Below, in pieces: positions 25,870-35,367 of a DNA stretch of 64,000 nt. Origin of the DNA: Paractinoplanes bogorensis (GTDB taxonomy: Bacteria > Actinomycetota > Actinomycetes > Mycobacteriales > Micromonosporaceae). Each line of letters starts with the position of its first letter. Positions within the stretch are counted from its first letter, which is position 1. Where the stretch lies: positions 62,001 to 126,000 of the forward strand of contig NZ_JAHKKG010000007.1 of assembly GCF_018829635.1 (NCBI RefSeq). Reading direction: 5' to 3'. The notes under the pieces are model-generated. The model ran no database searches. It was not told the origin of the DNA and saw only the letters and a program-made list of their open reading frames with translations. The translations under genes were made by a program, and so were the position numbers.

Positions 25870-27239
25870 GCCAGTGGCGCCAGCCGTACCTTGAAGTGCC
25901 GCAGGATGGGTGGCGTCGAGACGATCCGGTAGCCCTTGATCCGCTCCGGGTCCTTGGCGATGCCCGCGAGCGTCTCGGCCACGTACTCGAAATGCTCCTG
26001 GGTGTAGACGCGGCGCGGGATGGCCAGCCGGACCAGCTCGAAGGGCGCCGCGGTGACCAGCCGGTGCTGATCGTCCATCGTGCCCAGATAGAGCGAGCCC
26101 AGCTCGGCGCACCGGATCCCGCCGTCCAGGTAGAGCTGGCAGCCGAGCGAGTGGCCCGGGAACTCGGCCGGGGTCAGGTGCGGCAGCAGGCGCCCGGCGT
26201 TGAGATAGAGCGCGTGCATACCGGCCGGCTGGATGATGTCGACGCCGGCCTCGGTGATCATGCGGGCCAGGTTGGCGGTCGCGGCCGCCCGAGCCGCCAG
26301 ATAGGCGGGATCGACCACCTCGCGCAGGCCGACCGCGAGCCGTTCCAGATCGTGCCCGGCCAGACCCCCGTACGTGGAAAAGCCCTCGGTGGCGATGAGC
26401 AGGGCCTCGCAGCGGGCGTGCAGAGCGTCGTCGCGCAGCCCGATGCACCCGCCGATGCTGGCCAGTCCGTCCTTCTTGAGGCTGATCACGCACCCGTCGG
26501 CGAGGTCGAACGCCTCCCGGGCGATCTCGCGCGGTGACCGGTCCTGATAACCGTCCTCACGCTCGCGCACGAACCAGGCATTCTCCGCGAACCGCGCCGC
26601 ATCCAGGAAGAACGGGACATCGTGCGAACGACACATTTCCCGTACGGCCCGCAGGTTGGCCATCGACACCGGCTGGGCGCCGAGCCCGTTGTTGGTGATC
26701 GTCATCAGCACCAGCCCGACGCGTCCGCCGTCCGGGCCGGACAGCAGCGCGGCCAGCGCGTCCAGATCGATGTTGCCCTTGAACGGCTCCGGGCTGTCCA
26801 GGTCGAGCGCCTCGGCGCAGGGCAGGTCGAGCGCCTCGGCCCCGGACAACTCCACGTTGGCGTGGGTGGTGTCGAAGTGGGTGTTGCTGACGCAGATCTG
26901 CCCCGGGTCGAGCAGCGTGCCGAACAGGATTCGCTCGCCGGCCCGGCCCTGATGCACCGGCAGCACGTGCGGGTAGCCGGTCAGGTCGGCCACCTCGTCG
27001 AGGAAGCGGAACCAGGACCGGGCTCCCGCGTACGACTCGTCGCCGACCGCGGCCGCCGCTTCCTGGGCGGCCGAGGTGGCCCCGGTGCCCGAGTCGGAGA
27101 GCAGGTCGATGGTGATCTGGTCGGCCCGCAGGTTGAACGGGTTGTAGCCGGCCGCGTCGAGGGCTCCGGCGCGTTCCTCGGGACTGAGGAACGGGATCGG
27201 TTCGACGACCTTGATCCGGTACGGCGGGGGAAGGGGCAC
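25866..27239 (-). CDS. tnaA: tryptophanase (PLP-dependent)
   Basis: A 457-residue member of the tryptophanase/tyrosine phenol-lyase family. Recognisable blocks are LLSDSGTGATS, PVHQGRAGERI, FFLDAARFAENA, and the PLP lysine K256 in SLKKDG. These enzymes split tryptophan into indole, pyruvate and ammonia; tyrosine phenol-lyase gives phenol. I favour tryptophanase because the gene directly upstream in the same operon is a DMATS-type indole prenyltransferase, giving a two-step route to a prenylated indole. The start GTG at 27239 has GAGGAG upstream; the gap to the prenyltransferase stop is 12 bases. Confidence 0.85.
   Translation of the reverse strand: MPLPPPYRIKVVEPIPFLSPEERAGALDAAGYNPFNLRADQITIDLLSDSGTGATSAAQEAAAAVGDESYAGARSWFRFLDEVADLTGYPHVLPVHQGRAGERILFGTLLDPGQICVSNTHFDTTHANVELSGAEALDLPCAEALDLDSPEPFKGNIDLDALAALLSGPDGGRVGLVLMTITNNGLGAQPVSMANLRAVREMCRSHDVPFFLDAARFAENAWFVREREDGYQDRSPREIAREAFDLADGCVISLKKDGLASIGGCIGLRDDALHARCEALLIATEGFSTYGGLAGHDLERLAVGLREVVDPAYLAARAAATANLARMITEAGVDIIQPAGMHALYLNAGRLLPHLTPAEFPGHSLGCQLYLDGGIRCAELGSLYLGTMDDQHRLVTAAPFELVRLAIPRRVYTQEHFEYVAETLAGIAKDPERIKGYRIVSTPPILRHFKVRLAPLA
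26636..26646 (-). repeat. 11-bp motif CGTACGGGAAA, copy 3
   Basis: Lies inside the tryptophanase gene, read on the coding strand as V-R-E-M. Confidence 0.6.
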
Positions 27240-27251
27240 AGCGACTCCTCT

Positions 27252-28340
27252 TTACGCGGCAGGCAGCCAGACGCTGCGCGGAGGGGTTACCTCGTACGCC
27301 TCGGCCGACAGATAGACAGTGACACCCGGGCGTGGCGGGCCCAGTCGCAGGGAAACGTGCGCGATCAGTCCGACGCCGGCCCCGAGCGGGCGGCGCGATA
27401 CCGCGGCCACGCACCGGTGCAGCAGGTCGGTGCTGAAGCCGTGCCGGGCCACCACGGCCGTGACCCGCTCGTGGGCCTGCAGATCGTCGTCCACATAGTC
27501 ACGGATCGGCACATACAGGCTGTAACCGACCGGCCGGGTGGCGCCCCCGGCCAGGGTGTAGCTGCCGACCAGCGGGCGCCGGTCGAACACGCCCTTGCCG
27601 CCCGCCTCCAGGCAGAACTCGGCGATCTCGGCCGGGTCGACGCCGGGCACCACGGTGGCGGCGCGGGCCACGTCGGCGGCGTCGGCCTCGTGGTGGCTGA
27701 CGTAGAGCTTCACCCGGGCCTGGGGACCGTCGTGCAGGTCGACGGCGAAGAAGGAGAGCCGGTCGCGGCGGCCGAGTTCGCCCGGGCGGATCGAGCGGGC
27801 CAGCATCGTCCGGTACGCGTCGTGCAGCCCGAGCCGGCCGAGCGCCTCCTCGACCAGTTCCGGTGCGCGGTCGACGCCCGCCACCTCGGGATTGAAGTAG
27901 ACCTTGAACTCGGGATCACGGCCGTGCCGGAACACCAGCGAGCACCACAGGGTGAAGTTGCCGGTCGGGTCCGGTGTGAAGAACACGTCGCGGATCGCGT
28001 CGAGGCGTCCGGTGGCGAGCCCGAACCGGGCGGCGTTGGCGGCCAGGAAGGCGTACGCGGCCTCGGTGTTGGCCTCGAGCCCGGGGGTGAGGCCCGGCAC
28101 CTCGGCCAGGATGCGCAGGGCCGGGGCCTCGGTGTCGTTGAAGGCGACCGAGAACTCGATCGGGGAGTGGTCGTCGGCGACGTCCGACGGCCAGGCGGGC
28201 GGCTCGGCGAGCGAGCGGGTCCCGTGCGGTCCGAGCAGTCCGGCCAGCAGGTCGAGCGGGACGGCCGGGTCGAGATCGAGCGACCGGCATAACGGATTCA
28301 GCTGCCCGGCCAGATGGTGAAGGACCGAGAAGTGGCGCAT
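27252..28340 (-). CDS. DMATS-type aromatic (indole) prenyltransferase
   Basis: A 362-residue ABBA-fold prenyltransferase. The family's glutamate that activates the indole is in SPIEFSVAFN (about residues 59-68). Diphosphate-binding Lys, Arg and Tyr strands are visible: FKVYFNPE, ARVKLYVSH, YSLYVPIRDY and TVYLSAEAY. These soluble enzymes transfer dimethylallyl to a carbon of the indole ring of tryptophan or free indole. It is the first gene of a two-gene operon with tryptophanase. Known actinomycete pairs of this type make dimethylallylindoles. The position attacked (4, 5, 6 or 7) cannot be read from the sequence. Confidence 0.88.
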   Translation of the reverse strand: MRHFSVLHHLAGQLNPLCRSLDLDPAVPLDLLAGLLGPHGTRSLAEPPAWPSDVADDHSPIEFSVAFNDTEAPALRILAEVPGLTPGLEANTEAAYAFLAANAARFGLATGRLDAIRDVFFTPDPTGNFTLWCSLVFRHGRDPEFKVYFNPEVAGVDRAPELVEEALGRLGLHDAYRTMLARSIRPGELGRRDRLSFFAVDLHDGPQARVKLYVSHHEADAADVARAATVVPGVDPAEIAEFCLEAGGKGVFDRRPLVGSYTLAGGATRPVGYSLYVPIRDYVDDDLQAHERVTAVVARHGFSTDLLHRCVAAVSRRPLGAGVGLIAHVSLRLGPPRPGVTVYLSAEAYEVTPPRSVWLPAA

Positions 28341-28548
28341 GGAGTTGTCCTGTTCGGCCGGTGTGGATCACATGGGTCGCACCTATCGTGAGTGGACAAC
28401 TACGCTTAGTCGAGCGAGACATGGATCACAATGCATGCCGCATGGACGATTCGATCACGGTTCGTGGTGACCGAAAGGGATCGTTCACGCATCGCGGGGC
28501 GAACCTCGATCACGCAGCGCTAAGTGCCTGCGAAAACCGGAAAAAGGT

Positions 28549-29208
28549 TCACAATGCCAAGGTGGACACCGTGACCGCGCTCAATCCGCGGGCGGAGAGG
28601 GCGGTCAGCAACTCGTCGGTCGTCTCGGCCACGCCGCGGCGTTTGTCCGAGCCCTCGTGCAGGACGACGATCGAGCCGGCCCGGATCGAGGTGCGCAGCC
28701 CCTCGGCGATCGCCTGGTCGCCCGGTCCGCCGTTGTGGCCGGCCACCAGGGTGCCGAGCACGGCCCGCAGCTTCATCCCGGCGGCCGCCCGCAGCATGCT
28801 CGGCTTGTAGAAGCCGGAGCCGGGGCGGAACCAGCGGACCGGCCCGTACGGCGCGAGCAGCCGGTTCACCTCGGCCAGGTCGCGCGCGAACTGCTCGTCC
28901 GGCACCAGCACCGAGCGCTCGTCGCGCATCAGGTGGTTGGCGACCTCGTGGCCCTCGGCGATGATCCGCTCCATCAGTTCCGGGTGGGCCCGGACGCGTT
29001 CCCCGACGACGAAGAAGGTGGCCCGCGCCCCGTGCCGGCGCAACACGTCGAGCAGCCGGGGTGTGGTCGCGGGGTGCGGGCCGTCGTCGAAGGTCAGAGC
29101 GAACAGGGGTTCCGCGGTGTCGACATACCAGAGGACGTCACCCGGGAAGAGCCGGGACAAGACCCTCGTCGCCGGTTCCCGCCACCGCAGAAAGCCCCGA
29201 TTGGTCAT
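28549..29208 (-). CDS. polysaccharide deacetylase (NodB-fold)
   Basis: A 219-residue CE4-type protein. It has the metal/base motif TFDDGP (residues 39-44), the second motif HEVANHLMRD (H87-D96, with Asp at the place usually held by His), RPGSGFY and a late VLHEG. Known relatives remove acetyl groups from chitin-like or peptidoglycan sugars. I see no strong signal peptide; the N terminus has a basic, weakly hydrophobic start, so location is uncertain. AAAAAAGAGG precedes the ATG closely. The 208 bases upstream of the prenyltransferase gene separate the two transcripts. Confidence 0.85.
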   Translation of the reverse strand: MTNRGFLRWREPATRVLSRLFPGDVLWYVDTAEPLFALTFDDGPHPATTPRLLDVLRRHGARATFFVVGERVRAHPELMERIIAEGHEVANHLMRDERSVLVPDEQFARDLAEVNRLLAPYGPVRWFRPGSGFYKPSMLRAAAGMKLRAVLGTLVAGHNGGPGDQAIAEGLRTSIRAGSIVVLHEGSDKRRGVAETTDELLTALSARGLSAVTVSTLAL

Positions 29209-29216
29209 CCTCTTTT

Positions 29217-29777
29217 TTACACCCGGGGGATCAGGACGTTGGTGACCTTCTTGGCCACGGCCAGGTTCTCGTCGTCGGAGCCGCCGCGGACGTAGATGTC
29301 GAGCTGGACCGTGCCGTAGAGCACGTAGAGGTGACCGGCCAGGGTGAAGGCGTCCTCACCGACACCGTCGACCGGTTCGGCGTCGGCGATCACGATGTCG
29401 AAGTCCTCGGCCGTCGTGCGGCCCAGGAACACGGCGAGCTGGCCGTCCTCCTGCTGCCACTGGCAGAAGCGGGTCGCGTCGCCCTTGCTGCCGCCGTCCT
29501 CGTCGATCTGAGTGATCTTGCGGCCGGTCAGCGACACGACCTCCTGCTTCGACAGCAGTGTGCACGGGTCGGGGATGTCACCCGAGTCCTTGACCGAGCC
29601 CATACCGGACTCGGACTCCGGTTCGGTCGTCTTCCCGGCCGGGGTGGGCTTGTCCTTGGGCGCGGCCGTGGTCGCGGCCGGGGTGGGGGAGCCGGCGACG
29701 GCTTCCTCGATGAGGCCGCAGCCTCCGGTGAGCGAGACGGCGACGACGGCGGCCAGGGCGACGAGGCGGTGCTTCAC
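29217..29777 (-). CDS. DUF3558-type lipoprotein
   Basis: A 186-residue lipoprotein: signal segment, lipobox LTGGC with lipid Cys20, then a Thr/Pro-rich linker and a globular domain. The block DPCTLLSKQEVVSLTG is the hallmark of DUF3558 proteins, with a second Cys in RFCQWQQ that probably pairs with it. These actinobacterial cell-surface lipoproteins have no established function. It lies 8 bases upstream of the deacetylase gene on the same strand and is probably co-transcribed, which suggests an envelope role. Confidence 0.85.
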   Translation of the reverse strand: MKHRLVALAAVVAVSLTGGCGLIEEAVAGSPTPAATTAAPKDKPTPAGKTTEPESESGMGSVKDSGDIPDPCTLLSKQEVVSLTGRKITQIDEDGGSKGDATRFCQWQQEDGQLAVFLGRTTAEDFDIVIADAEPVDGVGEDAFTLAGHLYVLYGTVQLDIYVRGGSDDENLAVAKKVTNVLIPRV

Positions 29778-29837
29778 GGGGTCTCCTCATTCAGCGGTGC
29801 GGTTGAGAGAACGATGCGGGAGGCCGCCAAAAATCTT

Positions 29838-32498
29838 CTAAAGAAGCTCGGCCACGGCCTCGGCCAGCGACGTGGCCGAGGCGGCGCGGAAGGCCAGAGC
29901 CACCTCGGCGGGGGACAGGGCGGCCCGGGCCCGCGCCTCGGCGTCGTCCCGGTCGGCGATCTCGTCCGGGGTGAAGCTGGGCGCGCCCAGGGCCGAGCGT
30001 TCCCGCTCGGCCAGCACGAGCAGGCGCAGCCCGTCGACCGCCGAGCCCTCCAGTACGGCGAGCTGGGCCAGGCCCTCGACCGCGTCGAGCTGGCCCTCGG
30101 CGATGCCGAGCTCGGTATAAATGGCCAGCGCCTCACGCATGGTCGAGCGGGCCGGCTCGTAGCGGCCGCGGCGCCGGTGCGTAGTGGACAGGTTGGTCAG
30201 CGCGGCCGCCTCGCCCCGCCGGTCGTTCAGCGCCCGGAAGCCGTCCAGCGCGCGGGTGAACAACGGTTCCGCCTCGTCGAGCCGGCCCATGCAGCGCAGC
30301 GTCCCGGCGGTGTTGTTGGAGGCGGCGGCGATCATCCGGGCGTCCCCGGCGGCCTCGGCCAGCTCCAGGGCCTCCTGCCCGAAGGCGAGCGACGCCGGAT
30401 AGTCCTCCTGGGCCTGCGCGGTGATCAGCAGGTTGTTCAGTGCGGCGATCATGCCCGTACGGTCGTCGAGCGTCCGGAAGGTGGCCAGCCCCTCCTCGCC
30501 CAGCCGGCGCGCCTCGGCCAGGTCGCCCGAGTTGCGGGCCAGCGCGGCCGCCGCCCGCAGCGCCTTGGCCCGCAGCGCGGTCGGCTCGGCCGAGCGGTCG
30601 AGCGCGCGGCCCAGCCAGCCCAGGCCCTCGGCCATCCGCCCGGCGACCCACCAGTACCACCACATCGCGGCCGCGATGGCCAGCCCCTCGGCCGGGTCGC
30701 CCTCGTGCAGCGACCAGTCGACCGCGGCCACGATCGTGTCGTGGTCGGCCCCGATCGTGGCCAGCCATTCGGTGTGCGCGGGCCCGTCCACCGGCGGCGG
30801 GGCCTTCAGTTTCGTCGTCCAGTAGTTGGTCAGGGCGAGGAAGGCCGCGGCCCGCTCGACCGGTCCGAGGCGCTCACGCGCGTATTCGCGGATGGTCTCG
30901 GTCATCCGGTAGCGCCCGTCGCGCCACTCCACCATGGACCGGTCGACCAGCTGGGTCAGCGGGTCGAGCGGGTCGCCGCCGGCCACCTCGGTCGCCGCGG
31001 CCAGGTCGAACCCGCCCGCGAAGACGCCCAGCCGGCGCAGCAGCTCCTGCTGGGGGACGTCGAGCAGGTCATAGCCCCAGTCGATGGCGGCCCGCATGGT
31101 CTGGTGCCGGGCCACCGGGGAGGTGCCGGTCAGCACGTCGAGGCGGCGGTCGAGGCGGGAGACGATCTCGGACAGCGGCAGCGCCCGCAGCCGGGCCGCG
31201 GCCAGCTCGATGGCCAGCGGCAACCCGTCCAACCGGCGGCACAGTTCGGCCGCCACGGCCTGCTCGGCCGGCGCGAGACCGGCACCGCCGCGCGCGGCCG
31301 CGACGCGATCGGCCAGGAGGCGTACGGCATCGGAATGTGGATCGGTCGACCCCGGCGCCGGGGTGGCCAGGCCGCCCAACCCGAAGATCACTTCGCCGCT
31401 GAGGCCGAGCTGCTCGCGGCTCGTGGCCACCAGCCGCAGACCCGGGCACGCGGCCAGCAGGGTGTGGGCCAGTTCGGCGGCCTCGGCCCGTACGTGCTCG
31501 CAGTTGTCCAGCACCACCAGCACCCGGCCGCCGAGCTGCCGGGTCACCGTGTCGAGCAGCGGGGTGCCCGGTTCCTCGCGGATGCCGGCCGCCGCGGCCA
31601 GCCGGATGGCGAGCGGGCCCTCCCGGTGCTCGGCCAGCTCGACGACGTGCACGGTGTCGTGGTCGGAGGCGACCTCGCGGGCCAGTTCCAGGCTGAGCCG
31701 GGTCTTGCCGGCCCCACCGGGCCCGACGATGGTCAGCAGCCGGGCCGTGCCGAGCAGATCGATCACCCGATCGAGTTCGGCCCGCCGGCCGATGAAGCGG
31801 TTGCGGCGCGCGGGCACCCCGTTGGCCGGGCGGTCCAGGGTCGGGTCCTGCCGGCGGACAGCGGCGGCCAGGGCGTCGAGTTCCGGGCCGGGCCGGGCGC
31901 CGAGTTCGTCAAGTGCCGCGGCCGTACGGTCGTAGGCGCGCAATGCGTCTCCGGCCCGCCCCGAGCGATAGAGGGCGACCATCAGATGCCGGACCAGTCC
32001 CTCGGCGGTCGGCTGCTCGGCCACCCACCCGGCCAGCTCGGTCGCGGCCTCGACGTGCCGGCCCTCGGTCAGGGCGCGCTGAGCCCACTCCTGCCGCGCG
32101 TTCAGCCGCAACTCGGTGAGCCGGGCGCCGGCCGCGGCAACGCTGGGCCCGGCCGCCACCCCCTCGTACGCCTCGCCCCGCCACAGGTCGAGCGAGCGCG
32201 ACTGCTCGAACTCGGCCGCGTCGAAACTCGCCCCGGCCAGGTCGAGCCGGTAGCCGCTCGGGGCCGTGCCGACCCGGTCGCCGACCACCTTGCGCAGCGC
32301 CGAGACGTGCATCTGCAGCGTCGCCGTGGCGGTCGAGGGCGCACCGTCGGGCCACAACTCGGCCAGCAACCGCTCGACCGTCACCGGCTTGCCCCGGGCG
32401 GCCAGCAGCACCGCCAGCAGAGCGCGTGGCTTCGGGGGCACCGGAAGCTCGCCGTCGTCGTGACACACCCGCACCGGACCCAGCACCTCGAACCGCAC
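29838..32498 (-). CDS. AfsR/SARP-family regulator (BTAD-NTPase-TPR)
   Basis: An 886-residue regulator from the GTG at 32498 (RFEVLGPVRV), preceded by AAAAAAGAGG; an upstream ATG at 32552 would add an unrelated basic stretch. The OmpR-like DNA-binding domain is at about residues 1-95, the BTAD helical domain at 100-240, an NB-ARC/STAND ATPase at about 255-560 with P-loop VGPGGAGKTRL and VLDNCEHV, and TPR-like repeats from about 620. Regulators of this kind activate secondary-metabolism genes, and their ATPase and TPR parts sense a signal. It is divergent from a small lipoprotein gene 75 bases away. It could act on the nearby prenyl-indole genes. Confidence 0.9.
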   Translation of the reverse strand: MRFEVLGPVRVCHDDGELPVPPKPRALLAVLLAARGKPVTVERLLAELWPDGAPSTATATLQMHVSALRKVVGDRVGTAPSGYRLDLAGASFDAAEFEQSRSLDLWRGEAYEGVAAGPSVAAAGARLTELRLNARQEWAQRALTEGRHVEAATELAGWVAEQPTAEGLVRHLMVALYRSGRAGDALRAYDRTAAALDELGARPGPELDALAAAVRRQDPTLDRPANGVPARRNRFIGRRAELDRVIDLLGTARLLTIVGPGGAGKTRLSLELAREVASDHDTVHVVELAEHREGPLAIRLAAAAGIREEPGTPLLDTVTRQLGGRVLVVLDNCEHVRAEAAELAHTLLAACPGLRLVATSREQLGLSGEVIFGLGGLATPAPGSTDPHSDAVRLLADRVAAARGGAGLAPAEQAVAAELCRRLDGLPLAIELAAARLRALPLSEIVSRLDRRLDVLTGTSPVARHQTMRAAIDWGYDLLDVPQQELLRRLGVFAGGFDLAAATEVAGGDPLDPLTQLVDRSMVEWRDGRYRMTETIREYARERLGPVERAAAFLALTNYWTTKLKAPPPVDGPAHTEWLATIGADHDTIVAAVDWSLHEGDPAEGLAIAAAMWWYWWVAGRMAEGLGWLGRALDRSAEPTALRAKALRAAAALARNSGDLAEARRLGEEGLATFRTLDDRTGMIAALNNLLITAQAQEDYPASLAFGQEALELAEAAGDARMIAAASNNTAGTLRCMGRLDEAEPLFTRALDGFRALNDRRGEAAALTNLSTTHRRRGRYEPARSTMREALAIYTELGIAEGQLDAVEGLAQLAVLEGSAVDGLRLLVLAERERSALGAPSFTPDEIADRDDAEARARAALSPAEVALAFRAASATSLAEAVAELL

Positions 32499-32573
32499 CC
32501 GCGCCTCTTTTTTGGTGGTTTTTTGGCGGCGCCGTCCAGGCTTCCCGCACAAGGTCGGACAGGGAGTGAAGAC

Positions 32574-33137
32574 ATGCTACGGGTACGACGTACCAGCTCA
32601 GCGATACTGACCACGATCGTGTTGGCGACACTGACCGCTTGTACGACGGCGGAATCACCCGTCGCGGGAGACAGCGGCGACGACGGTGAGTTCTCGCTCG
32701 GACCAAAGGTCACGCTGACCTTCGATCTGTCCGGAGCGATCACCCTTTCGGGTAAGCAGACCGCCCTGGCGCCCTCTGGCGGAGCGGAGTTTCTCAAGAG
32801 TTGCGACGAGTACGCGAACAGGTCGCAGTACTCGATCGCCGGCCTGCTCGACGGCGACGTGGACGGCAAGAAGGTCATCGTCGAGCTCGAGATCGAGGAC
32901 TACAAAGGCCCGGGCACGTACCCGAAGGACCAGTTGGTCGCTCCGGGTTCGCGCCCGAGCATCGGCGTCGACAACAAGGTCTACGGCACCTGGCCCGAGT
33001 CGACGTCGAGCGAGGTGACCACCGACGGCAAGGGCGGCGGAACCTGGACGTTCAAGAAGCTCGCGGCCACCGCCGAGGGCGGCCTACCGGGCGAACCTGT
33101 CAACGGCACCCTGAAGTGGACTTGTAAGAACCCCTAG
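32574..33137 (+). CDS. small secreted lipoprotein, function unknown
   Basis: A 187-residue lipoprotein with signal RVRRTSS plus hydrophobic core and a lipobox LATLTAC (Cys23). The mature part is acidic, beta-rich, with two further cysteines (SCDEYA and WTCKNP) placed to form a disulfide. It resembles no family I can name. It is divergent from the AfsR-like gene and could be one of its targets. AGGGAG lies upstream of the ATG. Confidence 0.75.
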   Translation: MLRVRRTSSAILTTIVLATLTACTTAESPVAGDSGDDGEFSLGPKVTLTFDLSGAITLSGKQTALAPSGGAEFLKSCDEYANRSQYSIAGLLDGDVDGKKVIVELEIEDYKGPGTYPKDQLVAPGSRPSIGVDNKVYGTWPESTSSEVTTDGKGGGTWTFKKLAATAEGGLPGEPVNGTLKWTCKNP

Positions 33138-33143
33138 TCTCTT

Positions 33144-35288
33144 TTACTGGATCGCGAGGTAATCCAGCTCCGCATACCCGTCACCCTTGGCCAGCCGTAC
33201 GCGATTGACTCCCGCGGCCAACGGGACGTCGACGAACGAGTGGCGCAGCACGGCGTCCTGGCGGGGACCCGTGAGCCACTCGTTCGTCGACGGGTACGAC
33301 GCCACCCCGCGCTCGACGCCGTTGACCAGCACCCGGTGGGTGGCCGTGCCCGGCAGCCCGTTGGCATAGCCGATGTCGAGCCGGTAGGTGGCGGCCATCG
33401 GCACCTCGACGGTGAACTCGACCGCGCTGTCCGGGTTGTCGATGCCGCCGACCAGGTCGGGGAACTCGTTGTAGCCGTAGTGCCCGATCCGTGCGTTCGT
33501 CACGGCGGCCAGCTCGGCCTCGTAGCGGTGCTGGTCCGGGCGTACGTCCAGGAAATCGACCTCGGCGTAGCCGTTGCCTTTGGTCAGCCGCACCTGATTC
33601 GTGCCCGCTTTCAGGACGAGCCGCTTGGTGACCGTGCCCATCGTGGTGTCGGCCCAACCGCCGGTCGACGGATAGGTGATCTCGCCCTGGCCCGTGCCGT
33701 TGACGGTCACCTGATGCGTGGATGTCGCGGCGGTGCCGTTGGCGTAGCGCACCTGCACCTCGTACAGGCCGGTCGTGGGAGCCTGGACGGCGAAGGTGAG
33801 CGCGCTGTCGGCGAAATCAATGCCGCCCACGTACGCGTTCCCCGACGCGAGCTTCGCCGCCTGGTGCTGGACGACGTGGGTGGCGGTCGCGCGCTCGGCC
33901 TCGTAGACGGTCGACGGCGTCACCGGGTTCGCGGGCGGGCTGATGACGATGCGATAGCCGTCGTACTGCTCCATCCGCTTGATCGGCACGGTCACGCCAC
34001 CTGACGAGTCGAGCGTCATCGTCTGGTCGAAGAGCTGATAGGTCCCCGTACGGGGATCGCCCTGTCTCTCCACGCGCTGATCCACCGCGTACGGGTCCCG
34101 GCTCCACCGGGTCGTCTCCAACCGCACCCGCACGTTCCCGCGTTGCGGCAGGTTGGTGATCCGCACGTCGACGTCGCCCTGCTCACCCCCGGCCAGCACG
34201 GTCAGTGACTGACTGCCGTCGTCGTACGTGGCCACGGCGTCGGACGCCTGATAACGGCGCGTGTCCCAGCGGCTCACGAACACCCGCTGCCCGGCCATGG
34301 ACCGGTACCAATTCATCATGAACCAGCCCGCGTTGGGCTGGAGACCGTTCCCCGTACGCCGGAGCGTGTTCCCGAGCAGCCCCGGATTGGTATAGATGCC
34401 CATCGCCCCGTAGTCGACGCCGTACCGCTCGAACTCGGCCCAGTGCTTGACCATCGTGCCCGGCACACCCTCGAAGTCCCCGGTGCCCGGCCCGTACTCC
34501 TCGATCACCACCGGCAGCGGACGCCCCGGCACGCCGAGCTCATTCTCGAGCGGCCGGTAGTAGCGGCTGAGCCCCTCGGGCACGTCCCCCGGGCTGGCGC
34601 CGAGACTGTGCCAGCCGATCATGTTCGGGGTGGTGCCGGTGGCGACCGCGTTGCTCAGGAAGGCCCGCATCCGCGCCTGCAGGTCGGGCTCCCACGGGCG
34701 GTAGTGCTCGAAGTTCGGACCCATGATCTTCACCTGCGCGTCGATCGCCCGGATGCGCCGGAACGTCTGCGTCCACAGCCACCGGAACTTCTCGTCGTAG
34801 CTCGCGCCGGGCACATTCGGGTCCTGCGCGAACCCGCCCTGGAGCTTGTTGTCCGGCTCGTTGAACGGGGCGACCGCGAGCACCAGATCCCGGTACTTCT
34901 GGATCGATCGGGTGGCGCTGTCCACCTTGGCGAACCAGTCGGCGGTGCCCTTCCACTGGTAGGGCCAGCCACCCATCAGGTCGTTGTAGCGCACGATCAT
35001 CCGTACGCCGGTGCCGTTCAGTTTTGACGCGACGGCCTCGGTCGACGTGGGGTAGGAGGCGTCGCCGTCGGCGCTGGCATGCTGGCTGAGCCAGAGCTGG
35101 CTGCCGCTGGTCAGATCACGCGGGGTGGCCGGCGTGGCCGCAAACCCGAACAGGGTGCCGAGGCCCGCCTTCTTCAGCGGCCCGAACCTCTGCCCCGCAT
35201 CCACCGTGATCACACTTGGGGCTGCATTTATCGGCGCGGGCGCTACGGCGAAAGCGCTCAGGAGCAGGGCGACGGCGGCGACTTTCAT
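33144..35288 (-). CDS. secreted GH-A clan glycoside hydrolase with two CBM35/6-type modules
   Basis: A 714-residue exported protein; signal residues 1-22. The catalytic (beta/alpha)8 region (about 28-430) has the clan-A acid/base E144 in APFNEPDN and a nucleophile candidate in VVIEEYGPG (E263 or E264), similar to GH39/GH30-like enzymes. Two carbohydrate-binding modules follow, at about 465-590 and 593-714. Each starts with YEAE and ends with GYAEVDFLD or GYAELDYLA, the CBM35/6 pattern. It should hydrolyse a plant or microbial glycan outside the cell. Arabinan, xylan or mannan backbones are all possible. It ends 6 bases from the convergent lipoprotein gene. Confidence 0.8.
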   Translation of the reverse strand: MKVAAVALLLSAFAVAPAPINAAPSVITVDAGQRFGPLKKAGLGTLFGFAATPATPRDLTSGSQLWLSQHASADGDASYPTSTEAVASKLNGTGVRMIVRYNDLMGGWPYQWKGTADWFAKVDSATRSIQKYRDLVLAVAPFNEPDNKLQGGFAQDPNVPGASYDEKFRWLWTQTFRRIRAIDAQVKIMGPNFEHYRPWEPDLQARMRAFLSNAVATGTTPNMIGWHSLGASPGDVPEGLSRYYRPLENELGVPGRPLPVVIEEYGPGTGDFEGVPGTMVKHWAEFERYGVDYGAMGIYTNPGLLGNTLRRTGNGLQPNAGWFMMNWYRSMAGQRVFVSRWDTRRYQASDAVATYDDGSQSLTVLAGGEQGDVDVRITNLPQRGNVRVRLETTRWSRDPYAVDQRVERQGDPRTGTYQLFDQTMTLDSSGGVTVPIKRMEQYDGYRIVISPPANPVTPSTVYEAERATATHVVQHQAAKLASGNAYVGGIDFADSALTFAVQAPTTGLYEVQVRYANGTAATSTHQVTVNGTGQGEITYPSTGGWADTTMGTVTKRLVLKAGTNQVRLTKGNGYAEVDFLDVRPDQHRYEAELAAVTNARIGHYGYNEFPDLVGGIDNPDSAVEFTVEVPMAATYRLDIGYANGLPGTATHRVLVNGVERGVASYPSTNEWLTGPRQDAVLRHSFVDVPLAAGVNRVRLAKGDGYAELDYLAIQ

Positions 35289-35367
35289 CGAAACCTCCCG
35301 ATGGATGGCGGTCGATCGCCAGCATCGGTCGTCGCGCTGTGTCAGGCCTACAGGTTTCGAAACTCGG

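Noticed and set aside
29061..32573. Very long plus-strand frame ahead of the small lipoprotein
   Set aside because: It is antisense to the DUF3558 and AfsR-like genes and has no domain similarity; only the last 188 codons from 32574 form a real gene.
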